This document shows positions 10,993-17,986 of a stretch of DNA of 64,000 nt, in pieces. Within the stretch, counting starts at the first letter, position 1, and every line of letters starts with the position of its first letter. The position numbers were made by a program, and so were the translations under genes. The DNA comes from Blastomonas natatoria (GTDB lineage: Bacteria > Pseudomonadota > Alphaproteobacteria > Sphingomonadales > Sphingomonadaceae), in the NCBI RefSeq assembly GCF_003201955.1, contig NZ_QJJM01000008.1, positions 183,681 to 247,680 on the forward strand. The letters are read 5' to 3'. The notes beneath the pieces were generated by a model. It had not been told where the DNA came from and did not search any database. It saw nothing but the letters and a program-made list of their open reading frames with translations.

Positions 10993-12633
10993 TCAGTTCA
11001 GCGATGGCCCGAGGGCGTCGATGATCTTCCTGGCGAGATCATCGACGCTGTACGGCTTGACCAGCAGCACCACATCGTTGTCGATCACGCCGTTGTGCAG
11101 GATGGCGTTGCGGGTGTAGCCCGTGGTGTACAGCACCTTCAGGTCCGGGCGGATCTCCCGCAAGCGTTCGGCAAGCTGCCTGCCGTTCATGCCCGGCATG
11201 ACCACATCGGTGAACAGCAGGTCGATGGCCAGTCCGGCCTCGATCAGCTGCAACGCTTCGAACGGGCTGTCGACATCGTGAACGATGAAGCCAAGCTCGG
11301 TCAGGCTGGCCCGCGCCATCGCGCGCACTCCGTCGTCATCCTCGACGACCAGCACGGTCAGGTTCTGCGGGGGCACGAAACGCAAGGTCGTGTCCGGATC
11401 GACTGCATCGCGGCCCTCGCGCACAGTCGCGCGCGGCAGATAGAGCTTGACCGTGGTGCCCTTGCCCTCTTCCGAATAGAGGTTCAGATGCCCGCCCGAC
11501 TGCTTGAGAAAGCCGTAAACCTGGCTCAACCCCAGACCGGTGCCCTTGCCGACATCCTTGGTGGTGAAGAAGGGGTCTAGCGCACGAGCCTGCACCTCCG
11601 GGGACATGCCAATTCCGGTGTCGCTGATCGCGATCTGGACATAGTCGCCAGGGGTCAGATCGTCTTGCTGGCCGCAATAGCTCTCGTCCAATGCGATGTT
11701 GCCGGTTTCGATCATCAAGTGTCCGCCATCGGGCATGGCATCGCGGGCATTGACCGCCAGATTGATGATCGCGGTTTCCAGCTGTGTCTGGTCGGCATGG
11801 CACGGCCAGACTGCAGGGTCGAGATGAAGGCCGACGATAACCTGCTCGCCGAGGCTTCGCTCGAGCAGGGCATGCACCGATCCGACGAGCGCATTCACAT
11901 CCAGTCTGCGAGGGTCCAGCGGTTGCTTGCGGGCATAAGCCAGCAGCCTGTGGGTCAGCGCTGCAGCGCGATCCGCGGCGTTGGCCGCATTGTCGATATG
12001 ACTGACGATCCTGGCGTCCGACTGCGCTCCCATGCGGCGTTTGGCGAGATCCAGCGAACCAGTGATGATCGCCAGCATGTTGTTGAAGTCATGCGCGATA
12101 CCGCCGGTAAGATGGCCGATGGCGTCCATCTTTTCCGCCTGGTGCAAGCGTGCCTCGGCGACCTGGCGCTCTGCCACCTGCTGCTCGAGTTGCCTGGTGC
12201 GCTCGGCCACCTGGCTGTCCAGATCGGCATTCAACCGCGCCAGTTCCTCGACCACTGACAGGCGGTCTTCATGTGCGCGGAACACGCTTTCGATGATCAG
12301 CGCGATCATCAGGCTGGTGAGCAGGAAAAAGGTGGTGGGCAGCCAGTCCATGTCGTGCGGGCGTGCGATGGCGACTCTGGGCATGATCAGGATTTCCAGC
12401 GCAATGGCCCCCAGGGCTGTCGTGAGCATGGCGGGCCAGAATCCGGCGAAAAAGGCAGCAATGACGATACCGCCGAACAAGGTGATGAAGGGCGTGCCGG
12501 TCAGATAGGGATCGAGGACCAGTCGCCCCCCAACGCCAAGAACACAGGCACCCAGCGCAATAGCGATCCGCGCGACCGGTGAATTGCGCGTCCGGCGCGC
12601 CCATCCGGTTGCGATGGCCAGTCGTTTCAGCAT
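10993..12633 (-). CDS. Hybrid sensor histidine kinase with C-terminal receiver
   Basis: 546 residues. The N terminus has about four hydrophobic helices (residues 22-115) of the KdpD/DUF4118 type (DPYLTGTPFITLFGGIVIAAF). A coiled coil rich in Gln/Glu/Arg follows (about 120-165), then HisKA with His181 (GGIAHDFNNMLAII), HATPase motifs (NLAVNARDAMPDGG, DTGIGMSP, GKGTGLGLSQVYG), and a receiver domain from about 425 with Asp476 in LLFTDVVMPG. It has no partner gene nearby, so it probably signals to a regulator elsewhere. The sensed signal is unknown. Confidence 0.92.
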   Translation of the reverse strand: MLKRLAIATGWARRTRNSPVARIAIALGACVLGVGGRLVLDPYLTGTPFITLFGGIVIAAFFAGFWPAMLTTALGAIALEILIMPRVAIARPHDMDWLPTTFFLLTSLMIALIIESVFRAHEDRLSVVEELARLNADLDSQVAERTRQLEQQVAERQVAEARLHQAEKMDAIGHLTGGIAHDFNNMLAIITGSLDLAKRRMGAQSDARIVSHIDNAANAADRAAALTHRLLAYARKQPLDPRRLDVNALVGSVHALLERSLGEQVIVGLHLDPAVWPCHADQTQLETAIINLAVNARDAMPDGGHLMIETGNIALDESYCGQQDDLTPGDYVQIAISDTGIGMSPEVQARALDPFFTTKDVGKGTGLGLSQVYGFLKQSGGHLNLYSEEGKGTTVKLYLPRATVREGRDAVDPDTTLRFVPPQNLTVLVVEDDDGVRAMARASLTELGFIVHDVDSPFEALQLIEAGLAIDLLFTDVVMPGMNGRQLAERLREIRPDLKVLYTTGYTRNAILHNGVIDNDVVLLVKPYSVDDLARKIIDALGPSLN

Positions 12634-12746
12634 GGATTGGTGTCCGTTCGGAAAACGTCATCCTGATAAACACGTTAGCCTGCCACACGCAAACTTATGT
12701 TGGGATTGCATGGCGTTGCGGGAATTCATCCCGACACGGTAGCAGT

Positions 12747-13877
12747 TTAATCTTCCGCCGAGCGGGAACCGTGCCCTAGCGCCAGATAGCTGTCCGACTG
12801 CATCTCCATCAGCCGCGAGATCGTGCGGTCGAATTCGAACCGGCCATCGCCACTCGCGTAAAGCTCCGCCGGTTCGGCGTCGGCAGCGGCGATGAGCTTG
12901 ACCTTCATCTCGTACAGCGCGTCGATCAGGGTGACGAAGCGCGCCGCCTCGTTGCGGTTTTCCGGCCCCAGCCTCGGGATGCCGACCAGGAACACCGTAT
13001 GATAGCGCCGGGCAATGGCAAGATAATCGGGTGCACCACGCGCCTCGCCGCACAGCTTCTTGAACGAGAAGACCGCGACGCCCTTCAAGGACTTGGGCAC
13101 ATGGATCGTCCGCCCGCCGCTGATCGGCACATCGGCGCTCGGCACATGCGCCGCATCATCCGGCGAGTAATCGGTCATGCGGAAGAACGCGGCCCGCAGC
13201 GCAGCGGTCGCCTCCGGACCGTTCGGCACATGCCAGGTGCTGGTGCCGGACAGGCGCTCGAGCCGGTAATCGACCGGGCCGTTGAGCGAGAGCACATCGA
13301 GCCGCTGCTTGATCAGCGCGATGAAGGGGAGGAAATGCTCGCGATTGAGGCCGTCCTTGTACAGGTCGTCGGGCGGTCGGTTGGACGTGGTGACGATGGT
13401 GACACCGGCCTCGATGATCGCGGTGAACAGCCGCGACATGATCATCGCGTCGGCGCTGTTGTTGACCACCATCTCGTCGAACGCGATGAGCCGGTAATTG
13501 TCGCTGAACTGGCGCGCGACCGGCGGGATCGGGTCACCCTGCATCTTGTCGCGCTCGACCCGAAGCCGGGCGTGAATGTCCTGCATGAACTCGTGGAAAT
13601 GGACCCGGATCTTGCGGTGGATGTCGACCGATTCGTAGAACAGGTCCATCAGCATCGACTTGCCGCGCCCCACCCCGCCAAACATGTACAGGCCGCGCAC
13701 CGGATCGGGCTTTGGCTCGCGCGCCATCAGCCGCCAGAGCAGCGATCCGCGGGGCGGGACGGCCTCCAGCGCATCCTGCATCGCCTGCAACCGCACGGCT
13801 GCCGCTCGCTGATCCTCGTCGGGCCGCAATTCGCCCGCGCTGACCAATCTGTCATAGCGGGCAAGCGTGCAGGTCAA
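12747..13877 (-). CDS. zapE: Cell-division protein ZapE (AFG1-like ATPase)
   Basis: P-loop ATPase of the AFG1/ZapE family, 376 residues. Walker A is GGVGRGKSMLMDLF and Walker B is RLIAFDEMVVN, followed by the sensor-like TIVTTSNRPPDDLYKDGL and the family block FVTLIDALYEMKVKLI. In Enterobacteria ZapE modulates FtsZ rings under stress; mitochondrial AFG1 acts in protein quality control. Its start overlaps the stop of the thioesterase gene upstream (ATGA). Confidence 0.94.
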   Translation of the reverse strand: MTCTLARYDRLVSAGELRPDEDQRAAAVRLQAMQDALEAVPPRGSLLWRLMAREPKPDPVRGLYMFGGVGRGKSMLMDLFYESVDIHRKIRVHFHEFMQDIHARLRVERDKMQGDPIPPVARQFSDNYRLIAFDEMVVNNSADAMIMSRLFTAIIEAGVTIVTTSNRPPDDLYKDGLNREHFLPFIALIKQRLDVLSLNGPVDYRLERLSGTSTWHVPNGPEATAALRAAFFRMTDYSPDDAAHVPSADVPISGGRTIHVPKSLKGVAVFSFKKLCGEARGAPDYLAIARRYHTVFLVGIPRLGPENRNEAARFVTLIDALYEMKVKLIAAADAEPAELYASGDGRFEFDRTISRLMEMQSDSYLALGHGSRSAED

Positions 13878-14356
13878 TTGCGTTGCTCGCGCGGGGCAGG
13901 GGTCTTGCGGATGGTGCCGGTAAATGCGCAGACGGTCTCGCCTGCTTGCACCACCAGCCCGCGCAGGAACATCAGCCGTCCGGTTTCGCGGATGACTTCC
14001 ACCTCGGCATCGAGCGGCAGGCCGACCTTGCCGGCGCCGACAAAATGGCTGTTCAGATCCAGAGTCACGCCGGGGCCGTGACGCAGCGCGCCATGGAGCC
14101 GCGCGCAGACGAACAGCGCGATATCGACCTGGGTCAGGATCGCGCCGCCATGCACGTTATTGGCAAGGTTGCCCTGCAGGTGCCCAGGCTCGGTCCGCAC
14201 CACGACGATGCCGTCATCGCGCTTCATCACCCACATGGGCCCGAGCGTGCTGTTGTAGCGGTTCTGTTCACGCAGTGCCCAGCGCATCCAGCCCGGACGG
14301 TCAGGGTCCGGGCCGAACGCGAAATCATCGGGCATGTCGAGAGCGGTTGCGTCCAC
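13874..14356 (-). CDS. PaaI-like hot-dog thioesterase
   Basis: 160 residues. The acyl-CoA thioesterase core NNVHGGAILTQVDIALF lies near residues 62-78. This is the PaaI/YdiI pattern in which HGG and a downstream Asp build the active site. DLNSHFVGAGKVGLPLDAEV is typical of the second half of the fold. It is coupled to zapE by a 4-bp overlap. The acyl substrate cannot be inferred. Confidence 0.87.
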   Translation of the reverse strand: MDATALDMPDDFAFGPDPDRPGWMRWALREQNRYNSTLGPMWVMKRDDGIVVVRTEPGHLQGNLANNVHGGAILTQVDIALFVCARLHGALRHGPGVTLDLNSHFVGAGKVGLPLDAEVEVIRETGRLMFLRGLVVQAGETVCAFTGTIRKTPAPREQRN

Positions 14357-14398
14357 CTCTGCGGGGGTATCGAACGGGTCTGTCAGCTAACGGGCCGA

Positions 14399-15181
14399 TC
14401 AGACGTGCCGTTCGACCTCCATTTTCTTGATTTCGGCAATGGCACGCGCCGGGTTCAGGCCCTTGGGGCAGACATTGGCGCAGTTCATGATGGTGTGGCA
14501 GCGATAGAGGCGGAACGGATCTTCCAGCTCATCGAGTCGCTCGCCAGTCATCTCGTCGCGACTGTCGGCCAGCCAGCGATAGGCCTGCAGCAGGATGGCG
14601 GGACCGAGGAACTTGTCCGAATTCCACCAATAGCTGGGGCAGCTGGTCGAGCAGCAGGCACAAAGGATGCACTCGTACAGCCCGTCGAGCTTGGCGCGAT
14701 CCTCGGGCGACTGCAGCCGCTCCTTGCCCGAAGGCACCGGCGTCACCGTCTGCAGCCAGGGGCGGATCGAGGCATATTGCGCGTAGAAATGGCTGAAATC
14801 TGGGACCAGGTCCTTGATAACGTCCATGTGCGGCAGCGGGGTGATGCGCACCTCGCCCTTGCAATCCTCGATCGCGGTAGTGCAGGCCAGTCCATTGCGG
14901 CCGTTGATGTTCATCGAACACGATCCGCAGATGCCTTCGCGGCACGAACGGCGGAAGGTCAGCGTCGAATCCTGTTCCGACTTCATCTTGATCAGCGCGT
15001 CGAGCACCATCGGCCCGCAATCGTCCAGATCGATGTCGAACGTGTCATAGCGGGGATTCTCGCCGCTGTCGGGATCGTAGCGATAAACCTTGAAACGTTT
15101 CAGCCGCCCACCAGTCTTCGCGCTGAACGCCTGGCCCTTGCCAGTGATCTTGCTGTTCGCCGGGAGCGTAAACGTAGCCAT
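14399..15181 (-). CDS. sdhB: Succinate dehydrogenase iron-sulfur subunit
   Basis: Electron-transfer subunit of complex II, 260 residues. The 2Fe-2S cluster ligands lie in [13 protein letters not shown] plus a downstream Cys. The 4Fe-4S and 3Fe-4S ligands lie in [17 protein letters not shown] and [17 protein letters not shown]. The frame is open from 15202, but ATG 15181 follows a GAGGG ribosome site by about 8 nt and gives the usual MATFTLP start. No sdhC, sdhD or sdhA is adjacent, so the subunit is encoded apart from the rest of the complex. Confidence 0.95.
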   Translation of the reverse strand: MATFTLPANSKITGKGQAFSAKTGGRLKRFKVYRYDPDSGENPRYDTFDIDLDDCGPMVLDALIKMKSEQDSTLTFRRSCREGICGSCSMNINGRNGLACTTAIEDCKGEVRITPLPHMDVIKDLVPDFSHFYAQYASIRPWLQTVTPVPSGKERLQSPEDRAKLDGLYECILCACCSTSCPSYWWNSDKFLGPAILLQAYRWLADSRDEMTGERLDELEDPFRLYRCHTIMNCANVCPKGLNPARAIAEIKKMEVERHV

Positions 15182-15276
15182 GGAAAATCCCTCGTCCTTC
15201 AATGCGTCCGGAGCCTAGATAGTCATTTTGGCGCCGAGGCTCAATTGCATATGGCGCCCTTAAGCGAAAAGGATTT

Positions 15277-16284
15277 TCAATCCATCAACCCGTGGCTGCG
15301 CAGGCTCTCCGCGACGATCGTCTCGATCAGCTGTTCCTGGGTCCAGCCGGCGCGGACGGCGGAGCGGCCGAAGACCTTCTGGCTCCACAGGTTGCAGTTG
15401 AGATTGACCTCGAGGAAGTTGAGCTCGCCCTTTTCCTCGTCCAGGCGGAATTCGTAGCGTCCGTAATCGAAGGGCACGAATTCCTGCGCCAGATTGGCGG
15501 TGTGCGCGGCGATCTCGGCCTCGAACGGCGAGCCTTCGAAATCGACCAGCTCGTACTTGCTGGCGCGTTCGACCAGATCACGCTTTTCCCAGTAGGTGCG
15601 CAGATGCGTGGGGTCAGCCTGTTCGAACAGCATCATCGGCAGGGTCAGCGGACGGCCGTGCATCGTCACCACCGGCACTTCGACATCGCTGCCGGTCAGG
15701 AACGGCTCGACAATCGCGTCATGGCCTTCCTCGTGGATGGCGGCGACGGCGTCCTTCACAGCCGCCCAGTCGCCAGCGTCGCGCACGCCCCAGCTTGCGG
15801 ATGAGGCATTGGGCTTGATCACCATGCGCTCGGCCATCGGGCAGAATTTCTCGTCGACCGGGCCGCCCTTGCGATAGATCGCCCAGTCTGCGGTCGGAAT
15901 GCCGCGCGCGCGCGCAACGAGCTTGGAGAGATGCTTGTCGTCCGAAAGGCCACGCAGGATCGGGCTGCCGCCGAGATAGGGCAGGCCCTTGCGGTTGCAC
16001 AGCAGCGGGACGAGCATCTCGGAATTGACGAAGCCGCCGCGGTTCAGGAGCGAGAAAACGAAATCCACCTCGGGCGGGTCGAACAGCATCGCGTACTGGT
16101 TGCCCACCACAAGATTGTCGAAAAGGCCCTCGAGGATCGTGCGGACCTCATTGTGGTAGACGGCATGGTTGCCATCTTCGGGGTGCAGCGATCCGTCCCC
16201 CAGCGCGTGCTTTGCAAGGAACAGTACTTTCAACGTTGCGCGGGTCTTGGCATCGATGGTCTGCGGGGCAGGATATTGGGTCAC
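15277..16284 (-). CDS. ATP-grasp ligase-like protein of unknown substrate
   Basis: About 335 residues with D-Ala-D-Ala-ligase-like ATP-grasp architecture. It has an N-terminal Rossmann-type part (DFVFSLLNRGGFVNSE), a substrate-loop region (LPYLGGSPILRGLSDDKHLS), the nucleotide-binding Lys block (MVIKPNASSASWGVRD), a central VEPFLTGSDVEVPVV and the metal-binding LNFLEVNLNCNLWSQKVFG. The usual EVNTxPG reads EVNLNCNLWS, so it is not a standard Ddl. The frame opens at TTG 16320; GTG 16284 is preferred because 16320 lacks a ribosome site. It is head-to-head with a PLP enzyme gene, suggesting that the two work on the same molecule. Confidence 0.8.
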   Translation of the reverse strand: MTQYPAPQTIDAKTRATLKVLFLAKHALGDGSLHPEDGNHAVYHNEVRTILEGLFDNLVVGNQYAMLFDPPEVDFVFSLLNRGGFVNSEMLVPLLCNRKGLPYLGGSPILRGLSDDKHLSKLVARARGIPTADWAIYRKGGPVDEKFCPMAERMVIKPNASSASWGVRDAGDWAAVKDAVAAIHEEGHDAIVEPFLTGSDVEVPVVTMHGRPLTLPMMLFEQADPTHLRTYWEKRDLVERASKYELVDFEGSPFEAEIAAHTANLAQEFVPFDYGRYEFRLDEEKGELNFLEVNLNCNLWSQKVFGRSAVRAGWTQEQLIETIVAESLRSHGLMD

Positions 16285-16369
16285 GGCAGAGCGTACTTTC
16301 GTTGGTGTCCGTAGCGGCAATGGTCCGCAGGGGCATTCGGGCTAAATGACGGGTCGAGGCCAAAGCAGC

Positions 16370-16397
16370 TTGCCATTATGGCCAGCAACCCTATAGG
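16370..16397 (+). promoter_or_regulatory. Sigma-70-like promoter for the PLP-enzyme gene
   Basis: TTGCCA (16370-16375) and TATAGG (16392-16397) are separated by 16 bp. The predicted start of transcription lies near 16404. The upstream in-frame ATG at 16378 falls inside the spacer, so it cannot be the translation start and 16441 is favoured. A matching TTGTGA-17-TATAGG pair occurs before the gene at 45534. Confidence 0.5.
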
Positions 16398-16440
16398 CGC
16401 GCCCTTATCCGCTTCGGGGGCGCAGCGAAAGAAAAGTTTG

Positions 16441-17904
16441 ATGCAACAGGATTTGCACAAGGCCGTCAGCCACCTTCTCACCCTGGGTGGAGACGAGCGC
16501 ATCGTCCCTGCACACGAGGACGGCACGAACAAATATTTCAGCTCTCCGTTTCCGCGCCATACGGTGACATATGCGTCGTCGACGGCCAATGACATTTCGC
16601 AGCCCGCGTTCAGCCATCTTTGCCAGTTCGTCGCTGATCACGAGATGACGCCGGACATGCCCGGAACCGATTATGCCGGCCATCTGTCGGTGCTTCGCTC
16701 CCGCATCGCATCGGCCTATGGGTTGCCGCAGGGTACCGAGATCGCGTTTTCCGCCTCGGGCACAGACCTGGAATATATTGCGCTGCATGCTTTTTCCGGA
16801 CGAGCGCCCAACGGCATCCACAACGTGCTGCTGGGTGCAGATGAGGTGGGCAGCGGCTGCATCCTCAGCGCTGCGGGCCAGTATTTTGCCGCGCAGACCG
16901 CGCTGAGCCTGCCGACCGCCAAGGCCCAGCCCGTTCCCGGCTTGTCGCCGGTATCGCTGTCCGAGATATCGGTACGCAACGGATTCGGGGAAGCGTTCGA
17001 TAGCGCGGTCATCGTTGCTGCCATGCGCAGCGAGATCGAGCGCGCCTTGCTGGCGGGCAAATTTCCGCTGCTGCATGTGGTGCACGGCTCCAAGACCGGT
17101 CTCATCCTGCCGCATCTCGACGATATCGATGCGCTGATCACGCAATATGGCGATTCGGTCGGGTTTGTCGTCGATGCCTGCCAGGCACGGATCACTAGCC
17201 CGGCCATCGGTGCCTATCTGATGCGCGGTGCCGTCGTGCTGCTGACCGGTTCCAAGTTCATGGGTGGTCCGCCCTTTTCCGGCTTTGCGCTGGTGCCGCG
17301 CGCGACAGCGCAGCGCATCGCGCCGCTCGGTGAAGGGATGGCGACGATCTTCCGCCGCGCCGAGCTTCCCGAAAGCTGGGCCAGCGATGTGTCCCTGCCC
17401 GACAGTGGCAATGCCGGGCTGACACTGCGGCTGGCTGCGGCGCTGTTCGAGCTTGAGCGTTTCCAGGCGCTCGATTTCCATACGATCGCTCGGGTCGTCG
17501 AGCAGTTCCGCACCGCATCACTGGCGCTGGTCGATCGCATCGGCGGGACGCGCGTGACGCCTTATCCCTTTGCCGATCGCGAGTCCGCTGGCGCCCATCC
17601 GATCGAGATGCGCACGCTGACCACCGTGGACCTCAGTGGGGAGGGGCGCGCGATCGATTTCGATGGAGCGACCGCGATCCAGCTCAAGATGATGCAATCG
17701 GGCGTGCGGCTGGGCCAGCCGGTCAAATGCGCCCGCTTCCAGGGACCGGATATGGCCGGAAAGGTGCGCGGCACGCTGCGCATCGGCATCTCGATGCCAC
17801 AGATGGTGGCGCTGGCGGGCATGGGGGATGCAGCCGAAGCACAGCTCGATGCTGACATGGCCGTGATCGGTGACGCGTTCGAGGCGGCGATCGCTGCCGG
17901 TTGA
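16441..17904 (+). CDS. Fold-type I PLP-dependent enzyme (aminotransferase class V-like), unknown function
   Basis: 487 residues. The cofactor pocket is visible as SASGTDLEY (phosphate-binding loop, about 104-112), VVDACQAR with Asp245 and Gln248 (pyridine-nitrogen Asp), and LLTGSKFMGGPPFSG with Lys272 as the likely Schiff-base lysine. The neighbouring FPLLHVVHGSKTGL resembles the class V HVSHETG block. I cannot assign the substrate. It is divergent from an ATP-grasp gene, with about 157 bp between the two chosen start codons. It ends at a strong bidirectional terminator. The start is supported by the promoter at 16370-16397. Confidence 0.82.
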   Translation: MQQDLHKAVSHLLTLGGDERIVPAHEDGTNKYFSSPFPRHTVTYASSTANDISQPAFSHLCQFVADHEMTPDMPGTDYAGHLSVLRSRIASAYGLPQGTEIAFSASGTDLEYIALHAFSGRAPNGIHNVLLGADEVGSGCILSAAGQYFAAQTALSLPTAKAQPVPGLSPVSLSEISVRNGFGEAFDSAVIVAAMRSEIERALLAGKFPLLHVVHGSKTGLILPHLDDIDALITQYGDSVGFVVDACQARITSPAIGAYLMRGAVVLLTGSKFMGGPPFSGFALVPRATAQRIAPLGEGMATIFRRAELPESWASDVSLPDSGNAGLTLRLAAALFELERFQALDFHTIARVVEQFRTASLALVDRIGGTRVTPYPFADRESAGAHPIEMRTLTTVDLSGEGRAIDFDGATAIQLKMMQSGVRLGQPVKCARFQGPDMAGKVRGTLRIGISMPQMVALAGMGDAAEAQLDADMAVIGDAFEAAIAAG

Positions 17905-17927
17905 GCCTGGCAGCTCGGACCAAGACG

Positions 17928-17968
17928 AAAAAGGGGTGCCCGGCCGGTCTGGCGGGGCACCCCTTTTT
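17928..17968. terminator. Bidirectional rho-independent terminator
   Basis: A perfect 14-bp inverted repeat (arms 17928-17941 and 17955-17968, AAAAAGGGGTGCCC and its complement) with a 13-nt loop. A-run and T-run flank both sides, so it can stop transcription of both the PLP gene (+) and rne (-), which converge here. Confidence 0.93.
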
Positions 17969-17986
17969 GTTGCGACTTGAGACCCT

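Noticed and set aside
13883..15457. 524-residue plus-strand open frame opposite the thioesterase, sdhB and ATP-grasp genes
   Set aside because: It spans three real genes on the other strand and carries no recognisable domain.
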